Below are positions 29,591-37,892 of a DNA stretch of 64,000 nucleotides, piece by piece; positions within the stretch are counted from its first letter, which is position 1, and each line of letters begins with the position of its first letter. The notes beneath the pieces are model-generated. The model was not told the origin of the DNA. It saw only the letters and a list, made by a program, of their open reading frames with translations, and made no database searches. The translations under genes and the position numbers were made by a program. The stretch is from Pseudomonadota bacterium (lineage in GTDB: Bacteria; Pseudomonadota; Gammaproteobacteria; UBA5335). The stretch lies in NCBI GenBank assembly GCA_002862435.1, contig PKDC01000052.1, forward strand, positions 41,997 to 105,996. The letters are read 5' to 3'.

Positions 29591-29597
29591 CACAGCC

Positions 29598-29787
29598 GCC
29601 GCGCATCCATACCCAGAAATGGTTTCTGGGGCTTGACGTGATGCGGGTAGACCTCGATTTTGACAACTGCATCACCAATGTGGTGACCGACGGCGGCGTG
29701 GTCGGCAACGTCCAGGCTTCCGATGCGCGGGTCAAGGTCGAGGCCGATCCGTATATCTACACCCTGAGCCTGGGCCGGGTGTTCTGA
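29598..29787 (+). pseudogene. C-terminal remnant of an OmpW-like outer-membrane protein
   Basis: The last roughly 60 codons of ORF 29572-29787 (KWFLGLDVMRVDLDFDN...VKVEADPYIYTLSLGRVF) resemble the final two beta-strands of OmpW, ending in the C-terminal phenylalanine of barrel proteins. No signal peptide or earlier strands exist upstream, where the Tn7-like element lies, so this is a truncated fragment. From 29788 to 29930 only an imperfect GC hairpin (29799-29823) is seen. Confidence 0.55.
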
Positions 29788-29930
29788 ACCATTGGGCGAG
29801 CGCCGCTGCGGCCTTGCGGCGCTTGGTGCCGTGAGCAGGGCGTACGCGGTGCCGCCTGGCTACGAATTGGCAACCGGCGTGCCAGCCTGATGGGTGGGGT
29901 GCAGCGCGCAGATGTGGCTTGACTGTCGCG

Positions 29931-30665
29931 TCAGCGGCTGGTCAGGTAGACATCGAAGCGGGTCTGGCCGAGGCGGATGGCGTGGCTGGGTGATGGGCCG
30001 GGCAATGGTTGGGCGCCGGCAGGGCGTTTGACCACCACCCGGCCACGGGCGGCGCGGCAGGCGGCGGCAAGGAGCCGGGAATCCGGCGGATCATCGCCCA
30101 GCAGCCGCCGCAGATACTGCATTTCCCTCCCCGGCAGCGCGCTGCTGCGGTGGGGCGGGTACATGGGGTCCAGATACACCACTTGCGGACGCGCAGTTGT
30201 CGGCAAGTGATCGAGACAATCCACCGCCTCGTGATGCAACACCCGCATACGCCGGCAGACGGGCCCTGAAGCGTCATCCGCTCGTCCTCGCGCCACACCA
30301 TCCGCCAGCAACCAGGCCAGCACAGGCGAGCGTTCCAGCAAGGTGACCCGCCAGCCCAGATGGGCCAAGATGAAAGCGTCTTTGCCGAGTCCACCGGTGG
30401 CGTCGATCAGCGTGGGTGCAGCCGCCGGATCCGGCTTGCCGGCCGCACGCCCCAGCCCCTGGTGGCGATCCCCACCGCGCGCGCGGCGGTAAGTCAGCGC
30501 GCCAGAGGCGAAATCCACCCGCAACGGCGCCAGGGCGCCCTGCACATCCTGCAATGACCAGCCCGCGGCGTCGCAGGCGAGCAGCAGCCCTCCAGGCAGA
30601 GCGGCATCGGGGGGCAAGCGGGCGGGTTCCGTGGCGGAGCAAGAGGCGTCATGCATGCCTGGCAT
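29931..30665 (-). CDS. rsmJ: 16S rRNA (guanine1516-N2)-methyltransferase RsmJ
   Basis: A 244-residue SAM methyltransferase matching RsmJ (YhiQ). The SAM motif [19 protein letters not shown] and the catalytic-type DPMYP motif are both present. It modifies G1516 of 16S rRNA in the 30S subunit. The N-terminal third is the variable region. The ATG at 30665 is accepted; a second ATG lies three codons in. It is divergent from the carbonic anhydrase homologue. Confidence 0.88.
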   Translation of the reverse strand: MPGMHDASCSATEPARLPPDAALPGGLLLACDAAGWSLQDVQGALAPLRVDFASGALTYRRARGGDRHQGLGRAAGKPDPAAAPTLIDATGGLGKDAFILAHLGWRVTLLERSPVLAWLLADGVARGRADDASGPVCRRMRVLHHEAVDCLDHLPTTARPQVVYLDPMYPPHRSSALPGREMQYLRRLLGDDPPDSRLLAAACRAARGRVVVKRPAGAQPLPGPSPSHAIRLGQTRFDVYLTSR

Positions 30666-30746
30666 TTTACCGGACCCGCCGGACGACTATGCTGGAGGCA
30701 TTGCCGCGGCAGTCCGGTCGCGGTCATTCACACAGGGAGGAGTGAC

Positions 30747-31283
30747 ATGATGTATCGCATCGGCTCGCGCGCGGTGGTTTGCCACGGCGAGAATTTCATC
30801 GCCGAGACGGCCGTCTTGATTGGTTCGGTGGTGCTTGAGCGGGGCGCCAGCGTGTGGTTCAATACCGTGCTGCGCGGCGATAACGAGCTGATCTCCATCG
30901 GTGAGAACAGCAACGTGCAGGACGGCGCCGTGCTGCACACCGATCCGGGCATCAAGCTCACTATCGGGAAGAACGTGACCGTCGGCCACCAGGTGATGCT
31001 GCACGGCTGCACCATCGGGGACAACAGCCTGATCGGCATCAACGCCGTGATCCTCAATCGCGCCGTGATCGGCAAGAACTGCCTGATCGGCGCCAATACC
31101 TTGATCACCGAGAACAAGCAGATTCCCGACGGCTCGATGGTGATGGGCTCGCCCGGCAAGGTGGTGCGCCCGCTTTCGCCGCCGGAGATCCAGATGCTGG
31201 CCCTGAGCGCCCAGCACTATGTGCAGAACGCCAAGCGCTATCGCACCGAGCTGGTTCCTCAGGAAGTGCCGCTCAGCGCTTGA
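30747..31283 (+). CDS. Gamma carbonic anhydrase family protein (YrdA-like)
   Basis: A 178-residue left-handed beta-helix protein built of hexapeptide repeats. Metal-ligand histidines occur in [16 protein letters not shown], as in gamma carbonic anhydrases; many YrdA-type members show little or cryptic activity, so the reaction is not certain. Start at 30747 is supported by GGGAGGAG; a second ATG follows immediately. The stop overlaps the end of regA by 11 bases in convergent orientation. Confidence 0.85.
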   Translation: MMYRIGSRAVVCHGENFIAETAVLIGSVVLERGASVWFNTVLRGDNELISIGENSNVQDGAVLHTDPGIKLTIGKNVTVGHQVMLHGCTIGDNSLIGINAVILNRAVIGKNCLIGANTLITENKQIPDGSMVMGSPGKVVRPLSPPEIQMLALSAQHYVQNAKRYRTELVPQEVPLSA

Positions 31284-31833
31284 TGGCGCGCTTGGACAGC
31301 TTGCGCTGCAGGGTGCGGCGGTGCATGTTCAGGCTGCGCGCCGCTGCCGAAATGTTGCCGCCGTGCTCGGCCAGCACGCGATGGATGTGCTCCCATTCCA
31401 GCCGCCGGACCGACAGCCGTCCGGGTTCGGAGGGTGCGTTTGGTGTGGCTTCTTCTCCGGGCGCATGGGCAAAGGCGCGCATGATGGTGTCCGCTTCCAC
31501 CGGCTTGGGCAGGTAGTAGACGGCACCCAGCTTGATGGCATCGATCGCGGTGGTGATGCTGGCATAGCCGGTCAGCACCACGATGCGGATGGCCGGATTG
31601 ATCGCCCGCAGCGGTTCGATCAGATCCAGGCCCGATTCCCCTTCCAGCAGGCGCAGGTCGAGCACGGCGTGGGTCGGCGGCTGGGCGCGGGCTAGTTGCA
31701 GCGCCTGGATCCCTGCACGCGCCCAATGCACCGTGAAGCCGCGCCGCGTCAGGGCGCGGGCCATCACAGGCCCGAACGCCTCATCGTCATCGACCAGCAG
31801 CAGGCTGGATTCCACGGTCGTCTGGAACGGCAT
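31273..31833 (-). CDS. regA: Response regulator RegA/PrrA (ActR)
   Basis: A 186-residue regulator with receiver domain (LLVDDDEAF, phospho-acceptor aspartate in [13 protein letters not shown]) and a short C-terminal Fis-type helix-turn-helix ([26 protein letters not shown]). The compact form without an ATPase domain is diagnostic of the RegA/PrrA/ActR group of global redox regulators. It overlaps the 3' end of regB by 47 bases, so the pair is co-translated. Confidence 0.9.
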   Translation of the reverse strand: MPFQTTVESSLLLVDDDEAFGPVMARALTRRGFTVHWARAGIQALQLARAQPPTHAVLDLRLLEGESGLDLIEPLRAINPAIRIVVLTGYASITTAIDAIKLGAVYYLPKPVEADTIMRAFAHAPGEEATPNAPSEPGRLSVRRLEWEHIHRVLAEHGGNISAAARSLNMHRRTLQRKLSKRAIKR

Positions 31834-33124
31834 CTTTCAATTCCCTCGCAACAGTCGAGGTCAGGATGGGCAGCGTCACGCGCGCGCAGCTCCCCCGCCC
31901 CTGACCAAACTCCAGCGTCAATTCCCCGCCCATGCGCCGGATCACACTCTGGGCCAGAAACAGCCCCAGGCCGTGACCGCTGGCCTTGTCGCTGACCCCC
32001 ATCTGACCCAGGCGCGGCGCCAGGTGGGCGGCCACTCCCGGACCTTCATCGCGCACCGATAGCATGAGACGCGCGGCATCCCAATCGACACCGATTGCGA
32101 TGGGGCGGTCGCTGGCGTCGGCTGCATTGTTGAGCAGGCTGAGCAGGGACTGGATCAGCGTTTCGTCCACCACCAGACGGGGCGCGGGCCGGGGCTTCCC
32201 CCAATTAACCCGCACCGCATGACCCGGACGCAACAGGTTGAATCGCGCCAAGGTCTGGCGCAGCAATTGATCGGCTGTTTGCACGCCGGCCCCCTCGCCC
32301 CGTGGTTCGCCGCCGGCAGTGAGTACCCGTCCCAGGCTTTCCCGGCAGCGATCCACCTGGCTCTTGAGTAACGTCAGATCATCCTGGATCGCTGGGTCGG
32401 TGGGGCAACGTTCGCGCAACTCCTCCACCAACAGGGTCATGGTTGACAAGGGCGTGCCCAGTTCATGAGCGGCGCCGGCGGCCAGCGCCCCCAGGGCCAC
32501 GATTTGCTGATCGCGCAAGGCACCTTCGCGGGCGCGGGCCAGGCCTTCTTCCCGTTCGCGCAATTCATCGGCCATCGCCGCCACGAAGAACGCCATTACC
32601 CCCGCTGCCAGCACGAAGCTGCCCCACATGCCCACCAGATGCAGGTTGAAACTGTCGTGAGCCATCCCCGGCGCGTGCGGGAGGGGGATATTCCAGAACA
32701 TCACGCCGGTGTAGCAGGCCACCGAGACCAGTGCGAGTGAACCCGTATCGCGCGCCGGCAGGGTGGAAGCCGCCACCGCCAACGGCAAAAGATACAGGGA
32801 TGCAAAGGGGTTGGCATGGCCCCCCGTGACGTAGAGCAGGGCAGTCAGCCCCGCGATATCAATCAATAAATGGCGCAGGAAACGCGCCCGAGTCACCGAC
32901 TCGGCGTGCCGCGTGAGTTGCCAGGCGCTCAGGTTGTCCCCCGCCATGAGCAACAGGACGGCCAGCGGCAGCGCCACAGGCACGGCCAGTCCGACGAGGA
33001 GTTGGGTGACCCCCACCACCACCGCCAGCCCGACGATGGCGGTGCCGCGCAGCAACACCAGTCGACGCAGGTTGTTGACTGGCAGTGGCCCGCTCATCTT
33101 GTTGGGCACGGTATTCAGCGTCAT
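31787..33124 (-). CDS. regB: Redox-sensing histidine kinase RegB/PrrB
   Basis: A 445-residue membrane kinase. Six hydrophobic segments occupy residues 1-180, with the quinone-binding heptad GGHANPF at 101-107. The H-box AAHELGTPLS places the phospho-histidine at H220. C260 in VDRCRES lies 40 residues later, matching the spacing of H225 and redox-active C265 of Rhodobacter RegB. An HATPase domain ends the protein. The start could be 33124 or the ATG nine codons in (33097). A TATAAT hexamer on the minus strand at 33137-33132 may be its -10 element. The 33138-33328 stretch shows no gene. Confidence 0.9.
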   Translation of the reverse strand: MTLNTVPNKMSGPLPVNNLRRLVLLRGTAIVGLAVVVGVTQLLVGLAVPVALPLAVLLLMAGDNLSAWQLTRHAESVTRARFLRHLLIDIAGLTALLYVTGGHANPFASLYLLPLAVAASTLPARDTGSLALVSVACYTGVMFWNIPLPHAPGMAHDSFNLHLVGMWGSFVLAAGVMAFFVAAMADELREREEGLARAREGALRDQQIVALGALAAGAAHELGTPLSTMTLLVEELRERCPTDPAIQDDLTLLKSQVDRCRESLGRVLTAGGEPRGEGAGVQTADQLLRQTLARFNLLRPGHAVRVNWGKPRPAPRLVVDETLIQSLLSLLNNAADASDRPIAIGVDWDAARLMLSVRDEGPGVAAHLAPRLGQMGVSDKASGHGLGLFLAQSVIRRMGGELTLEFGQGRGSCARVTLPILTSTVARELKDAVPDDRGIQPAAGR

Positions 33125-33328
33125 GGCTTGGATTATACGGCGCTCCCTTGCGGAGGAGCTGCGACAAATTGCCGCAGCTTGGACGGTGCTCGGCAGTGCT
33201 CGGGACGGATCGTTGCCGGGCCGGGCAAAGAAGATGTGTGTGTAATCGGCGTGCGGGGGCGCTTGGCGGGAGGAAACAGGGTGGCATCATGGCAAGAGCG
33301 CGATGACGCGATGTAAGGTGCAGCGGCT

Positions 33329-33919
33329 TCAGGGCAGGGTGATGGGCAGGCCCCGATGGGCAGCGGGGCGCTGCAGACCGTCCTCGACCTGGGTGCGGGT
33401 GGCCGGGTCAGTGAGGTGTTCAATGAGGAAGAGGGCGAAATCCATGGCGGTACCGGGTCCGCGCGAGGTGATGATCGGCCCGTCCACGACGACAGCCGCC
33501 GAGGTGTCGAGCACGAGACCCGGGATGTCCAGAGGTTCGAGAAAACCGGGATAAGCAGTCGCCCACCGGCCGTTCAGTAAGCCCTGTTGCGCCAGCACGC
33601 TCGGCGCCGCGCAGATGGCTGCCACTTGCCGTCCCTGGGCAATCTGGCGGGTCAACAACACCGCAAGGCGTGGATCTTGTCCCAGTCGCCGGGCGCCCTC
33701 GGCCCCGCCGGGAAGAACGATCAGATCAAATGACGCCTCAACCACCGTGTCCAGGGTGGTGTCCGGCAACAGTCGGACACCCCGGCTGGCGAGGACCGGA
33801 CCCGCTTCCAAGCCCGCCACCGTGACCTCGATCCCTGCGCGTCGCAGCAGATCGATGATGGTGACGGCTTCCATTTCCTCGCATCCCGTGGCCAGCGGCA
33901 CCAGTACGCGCGGGGGCAT
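33329..33919 (-). CDS. yajL: DJ-1/YajL-type protein
   Basis: A 196-residue DJ-1/PfpI superfamily protein. The nucleophile-elbow cysteine lies in AAICAAPSVLA, the N-terminal glutamate in GCEEMEAV, and YPGFLEPL is a family feature. YajL/DJ-1 proteins protect against oxidative or glyoxal stress; the exact activity is debated. Full length. It lies 17 bases downstream of ctpA on the same strand. Confidence 0.87.
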   Translation of the reverse strand: MPPRVLVPLATGCEEMEAVTIIDLLRRAGIEVTVAGLEAGPVLASRGVRLLPDTTLDTVVEASFDLIVLPGGAEGARRLGQDPRLAVLLTRQIAQGRQVAAICAAPSVLAQQGLLNGRWATAYPGFLEPLDIPGLVLDTSAAVVVDGPIITSRGPGTAMDFALFLIEHLTDPATRTQVEDGLQRPAAHRGLPITLP

Positions 33920-33936
33920 GGCGTCGTCTCCTGCGC

Positions 33937-35244
33937 TCAGCGTCGCGACTGCACCAGGGTCATGCCCTTGAGCAGGTTGAGCGATTCATAGAGCTGATAG
34001 TCCGTGGCCACCAGGCCGCCATCTTTTTCTTCCGGCGCGGTCGGCGTGGCCACGGGGGCGGCCTTGCCTTCAGGCGCCAAGCGACCGCTGAGATCGGATT
34101 CGCGCAACAGCCCGGCCGGAGCGTCCACCTTGCTGACCTTGACAGGCTGCAAGGCAATGTCGGGGTCGATGCCCTCGGCCTGGATCGAACGGCCTCCGGG
34201 CGTGTAGTAGCGGGCCGTGGTGAGCTTGATGGCATCGCCACTGGGCAGGGGCAGCACGGTCTGAACCGAGCCTTTGCCGAAGGTGCGGGTTCCCACGACC
34301 AGTGCGCGTTTGTTGTCCTGCAGGGCGCCGGCCACGATCTCCGAGGCCGAGGCGGACCCGCCATTCACCAGCACGACCATGGGCGCGCCGCGCAGGCTGT
34401 CACCCGGCTTGGATGGGAAATCCTGGCGGCTGGTTTTTTCCCGCCCCTGGGTATAGACCACCAGTCCCGAATCCTGGAAGACGTCAGTGACCTCCACCGC
34501 TGCCGTGAGCAAGCCGCCGGGATTGTTGCGCAGGTCCAGCACCAGGCCGCGCAGGGGGGCTTTGTTTTCGGCGACCAGTTTGCTCAGCGCATCTTCCAGA
34601 TCCTTGCCCGCATCGTTGCGGAATTGGGTGATGCGGACATAGCCATAGCCCGGCTCCAGCAACCGCCGCTTGACGCTCTGGACGTTGATGACATCGCGGG
34701 TCAGGGTCACCACGAACGGCGCATCCTGTTTTTCACGCAGGATGGTGAGGCGAATCTGGCTGCCGGGCTCGCCCCGCATGCGGTTCACGGCATCGGTCAG
34801 GCTCAGGCCTTTGACCTGGGTGTCGTCGAGCTTGATGATGAGGTCGCCGGGCTGCAGGCCGGCGCGGGCGGCGGGCGTATCGTCGATGGGGGTAACCACC
34901 TTGACGAAGCCATCTTCCATCTGCACCTCAATGCCCAGGCCGCCGAAACGGCCGCTGGTATTGATCTGCATTTCCTTGAACTCGGACGCATCCAGGTAGG
35001 AGGAGTGCGGATCGAGACCCGACAGCATGCCGCGGATGGCATTCTGCATCAGCGCGCTCTCATCCACCGGCTCGACGTATTCCTGCTTGACCCGCTCGAG
35101 GATCTCGACAAAGTTGCGAATATCGTCCAGCGGGACTTTCTGGTTACTGGCCTTGTCGGCCAGTACCGATTGACCTACGCCGAGACCCAGGCCCAGGAGC
35201 AGGCCCATCAAGAGGAACCACCCGCCGCGTCCTTTGGAATTCAT
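33937..35244 (-). CDS. ctpA: C-terminal processing protease (S41)
   Basis: A 435-residue periplasmic serine protease. A signal segment is at the N-terminus, a PDZ domain at about residues 90-175 (FGGLGIEVQMEDGFVKVVTP...AGLQPGDLIIKLDD), and the S41 core carries the Ser/Lys dyad in NGGSASASEIVAGAL and RTFGKGSVQT. Such enzymes trim peptidoglycan hydrolases and other envelope proteins. The neighbouring gene envC, 144 bases upstream on the same strand, suits a role in murein turnover, and this pairing is common in proteobacteria. Confidence 0.92.
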   Translation of the reverse strand: MNSKGRGGWFLLMGLLLGLGLGVGQSVLADKASNQKVPLDDIRNFVEILERVKQEYVEPVDESALMQNAIRGMLSGLDPHSSYLDASEFKEMQINTSGRFGGLGIEVQMEDGFVKVVTPIDDTPAARAGLQPGDLIIKLDDTQVKGLSLTDAVNRMRGEPGSQIRLTILREKQDAPFVVTLTRDVINVQSVKRRLLEPGYGYVRITQFRNDAGKDLEDALSKLVAENKAPLRGLVLDLRNNPGGLLTAAVEVTDVFQDSGLVVYTQGREKTSRQDFPSKPGDSLRGAPMVVLVNGGSASASEIVAGALQDNKRALVVGTRTFGKGSVQTVLPLPSGDAIKLTTARYYTPGGRSIQAEGIDPDIALQPVKVSKVDAPAGLLRESDLSGRLAPEGKAAPVATPTAPEEKDGGLVATDYQLYESLNLLKGMTLVQSRR

Positions 35245-35388
35245 CGTTTGCCCTTGTGATTTGGAAAGCTAGCCAGCTCCGCGCGCCCAAGACTTCCGGC
35301 TGCTAAAGCCGAAGCGATCGGCGCGATGGTATGCCGGACACTATAACGCTTTTCATGCGGCCAGTGATGCGCAACTGGGTAATTTCTT

Positions 35389-36561
35389 TCACTTTCGGTT
35401 CGCAACTAGCCAGCGCTCCGGATTGACGGGATTTCCCCCCTGGCGAATTTCGAAATACAACGCCGGGGTCGCACGGCCACCGCTGGTTCCCACGCGCCCC
35501 AGTACCTCGCCGGCGCGCACCCGTTCGCCGGGACGGCGGAACAGGATCTGGTTGTGGCCATAGAGGCTCAGGAAGCCGCCACCATGATCCACAATCCCCA
35601 CCAGGCCGTAATGGGGCATCCAGGCGGTAAACAGCACTTCGCCATCCGCCACTGCATGCACCTGTGCGCCTTCCGGTGCGCCGATCAGCAGTCCCTGCCA
35701 TTGCATCCGGCCTTCCTGGCGCTCGGTCCCGAAACGTGCCTTGATCACGCCCTGGACCGGCCAGCCGAGGCGGCCCTTGAGCGGGCGGAAAGAGCCTCTT
35801 GGGAAAGCGGTGGAGACTGTGGGGGCGGCAAGGACTTCCTTTGAATGAAGCGCCTGTGGGGCGGCCTTGCCTGTGGGCAAATCGGCCACGACTTTTTCCA
35901 GGCGTGCGCGATCCGACTGCAGTTGTTCGATGGCTTCGCCTCGGCTGGCCAATGTGCCGGCCAGGCGTTTCACCGCCCGCTCGCGCTCGGCCCGCGCCTG
36001 TCGCAGGCTTTCGGTCACCGCAACCTGCTCCGTCAGTAATCGGGCGGTCGTTTCCTGTTCTTCGCGTGCAGCCGCGCGCAGTCGCGCGAGTTCGGTGAGT
36101 TGGTCGCGGGCGACGTCGATCTGATCAATCTGGGACTGCTGGAGGTATTGCAGGTAGGTCAGCCAACGGCCGGTGCGTGCGGGGTCGGTGGGGCTGAGAA
36201 ATACCTTGAGCCAGGGATCGTCCCCCATCGCCTGCCGCGCGCGGAGTTGTGCCGATAAGTTGGCGCGGTTGCGCCGCAACTGGATTTCCTGCTCGTGGAT
36301 AGCAGTCTGGGTCGCAGCCAGTCGTTGCGCCCCGGCCGCCAGATCATCCTGCAAGGCATTGGTTTTGCGGGCGGCATCCGCAAGGGCTTGTTCCGCCCGC
36401 TTGAGGGCCGCCACGGCGCGGCCGTGGATGCTGCGGTCCTTGTCGATCTGGCGCTCCAGCGTGGCAATCCGGCTTTCGATGCGTGCCAACCGGGCCTCGT
36501 TCTTTTCAGCCTGGGCGTTGAAGGGGAGGTACAGCAAGGCAGCAATGCCCGCTAGCGCCAT
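35389..36561 (-). CDS. envC: Murein hydrolase activator EnvC
   Basis: A 390-residue periplasmic protein with signal peptide (ALAGIAALLYLPFNAQA), a long coiled coil at about residues 20-220, and a C-terminal LytM domain (GVIKARFG, GLVGIVDHGGGFLSLYGHNQ, GRVGTSGG). EnvC activates the amidases AmiA/AmiB at the septum through FtsEX. The track start at 36648 would bury the signal peptide, so the ATG at 36561 is preferred, though no strong ribosome site decides it. With nlpD in this window, both amidase activators are present. Confidence 0.88.
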   Translation of the reverse strand: MALAGIAALLYLPFNAQAEKNEARLARIESRIATLERQIDKDRSIHGRAVAALKRAEQALADAARKTNALQDDLAAGAQRLAATQTAIHEQEIQLRRNRANLSAQLRARQAMGDDPWLKVFLSPTDPARTGRWLTYLQYLQQSQIDQIDVARDQLTELARLRAAAREEQETTARLLTEQVAVTESLRQARAERERAVKRLAGTLASRGEAIEQLQSDRARLEKVVADLPTGKAAPQALHSKEVLAAPTVSTAFPRGSFRPLKGRLGWPVQGVIKARFGTERQEGRMQWQGLLIGAPEGAQVHAVADGEVLFTAWMPHYGLVGIVDHGGGFLSLYGHNQILFRRPGERVRAGEVLGRVGTSGGRATPALYFEIRQGGNPVNPERWLVANRK

Positions 36562-36662
36562 CCACCCACGCCAGATGTGTGGGCTGGAGGTGCCAAGGCT
36601 ATAATGGTGCGCTTGATGCTCCCCGCGGGGGCCCTTTCGACCTGTCATACCGGATTATCCGA

Positions 36663-37085
36663 ATGTCCATCATGCCGTTTATCGTTGCCCATCCCTACCT
36701 CTTCGGGGCCCTGGGGATCGTGCTGATCCTCATCGTGGTGATGGAAGTGCAGCGGGCTCGCCGCCGTGGAGGCGGGGTCGATGCTGCCACCGCAGTTCAC
36801 TTGATCAATCGCGAGGACGCCTGGGTGCTGGACGTGCGCGATGTGGCTGCGTTCAAACAAGGGCACATCATCGAGGCCAGAAATATACCGGAAGCGCGGC
36901 TGGATGAGTCACTGTCTTCCCTGGAGCCGCACAAGGATCGTCCGGTGATCGTCTGTTGCGAGGAGGGCAACCGTGCGGCGTCGGTGGTCGAACGGCTCGC
37001 TCGCGCCGGTTTTGCCCGGCCGTTGCTCTTGCGCGGCGGGCTGCGCGCGTGGCGGGAGGCCGAACTCCCCCTGGAAAAACGCTGA
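36663..37085 (+). CDS. yibN: Membrane-anchored rhodanese-like protein YibN
   Basis: A 140-residue protein with one N-terminal transmembrane helix (about residues 10-30) and a rhodanese domain. The catalytic-site loop is VCCEEGNRAASV, and WVLDVRDVAAFKQGHI is the domain start. The reaction is probably sulfur transfer, but the substrate is unknown. The yibN-grxC-secB-gpsA order is conserved in gammaproteobacteria. The start is the ATG at 36663; the track begins 28 codons earlier. Confidence 0.88.
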   Translation: MSIMPFIVAHPYLFGALGIVLILIVVMEVQRARRRGGGVDAATAVHLINREDAWVLDVRDVAAFKQGHIIEARNIPEARLDESLSSLEPHKDRPVIVCCEEGNRAASVVERLARAGFARPLLLRGGLRAWREAELPLEKR

Positions 37086-37092
37086 ACCGGCT

Positions 37093-37344
37093 ATGAAGGT
37101 CGAACTGTTCACCTTGGCTTGGTGTCCGTTTTGCGTCCGGGCCCGTGCACTATTGGACCGTTACAGCGTGACTTATGAGGAAATCCCGGTGGACCGGGAC
37201 CCTGTGCGTCGCAGCGAGGTGCGGACCCGCAGTGGCCGCCAGACCTTGCCGCAACTGTTTGTCGATGGTCGCCATGTGGGCGATTGCGAGGAAATGCTGG
37301 CCTTGGACCGCACCGGACGGCTGCGGGCGATTCTTGGCCTCTGA
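37093..37344 (+). CDS. grxC: Glutaredoxin 3
   Basis: An 83-residue glutaredoxin with the dithiol active site WCPFC at residues 10-14, the cis-proline loop TLPQLF and the GDCEEMLAL glutathione site. It reduces disulfides with glutathione. It begins seven bases after yibN; the ATG at 37093 replaces the track start that lies inside yibN. Confidence 0.93.
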   Translation: MKVELFTLAWCPFCVRARALLDRYSVTYEEIPVDRDPVRRSEVRTRSGRQTLPQLFVDGRHVGDCEEMLALDRTGRLRAILGL

Positions 37345-37407
37345 ATGGGGCTGGCGATCCTCCGCGGACCAGCCCTGCTTTGATCTGACCCTTAAGGAAC
37401 CGCCTCA

Positions 37408-37878
37408 ATGGAACAACCCATGCAAGACAGCAATACCCAGCGCCAGCTTCAGATTCTTAAGGTCTACCTGAAGGATGCGTCTTTCGAATTGCCCATGGGC
37501 GCCACTTTGTTCGGTCTCAATGTCCAGCCGGTCATGAAGGTGGACATGGACCACAGCGCCACCCAGTTGACTGCTGACCAATACGAGGCGGTGTTGCGGG
37601 TATCGGTCACCGCCCAGATCGAGGGCAAGGTGGCTTTCATGGTAGAAGTCCATCAGGCGGGCCTGTTCCTGGTCCAGGGGCTCAACACCATGGAGCTCGA
37701 TGCCGTGAGCAACGCATTTTTCCCCAATGCCCTGTTCCCCTACGCCCGCGAGGCAGTTTCCGACCTTGTGACCAAAGGCGGGCTGCCGCAACTGTTGCTG
37801 GCGCCGGTGAATTTCGATCTGCTCTATGCCCAGCGCCTGCAGCAGCGCCAGGCCAGCGCCGTCAAGCCCAACGCCTGA
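37408..37878 (+). CDS. secB: Protein-export chaperone SecB
   Basis: A 156-residue tetrameric chaperone that holds preproteins unfolded and hands them to SecA. LKVYLKDASFELP, VHQAGLFLVQGL and NALFPYAREAVSDLVTKGGLPQLLLAPVNFDLLY are the expected blocks. SecB is largely restricted to proteobacteria. It lies in the conserved run before gpsA. Confidence 0.95.
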   Translation: MEQPMQDSNTQRQLQILKVYLKDASFELPMGATLFGLNVQPVMKVDMDHSATQLTADQYEAVLRVSVTAQIEGKVAFMVEVHQAGLFLVQGLNTMELDAVSNAFFPNALFPYAREAVSDLVTKGGLPQLLLAPVNFDLLYAQRLQQRQASAVKPNA

Positions 37879-37892
37879 GGCGATTCAGCGAT

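Larger units (their letters stand above)
29300..29594. mobile_element. 295-bp Tn7-like element with both ends but no transposase, at attTn7
   Basis: The stretch begins TGTGGG and ends CCCACA, the termini of Tn7, and starts 26 bases after the glmS stop, the usual Tn7 insertion point. The glmS-proximal end carries three repeats in tandem at about 20-bp steps with cores AAAATAAAGT, CAAATAAAGT and GAATAGAGT, each followed by TCATCC. The distal end carries two inverted copies about 120 bp apart. This resembles TnsB-site arrays, which are packed in the Tn7 right end (glmS side) and dispersed in the left. The interior has no gene. The flanking 5-mers GTTGC and GCCGC match at three of five positions, so a clean target duplication is not seen. 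Confidence 0.7.

Noticed and set aside
29300-29594. Repeats first read as IS21-type terminal repeats or a small CRISPR
   Set aside because: Copies are in inverted orientation at the two ends, spacing is not uniform, and the TGTGGG/CCCACA termini and position past glmS fit Tn7 better.
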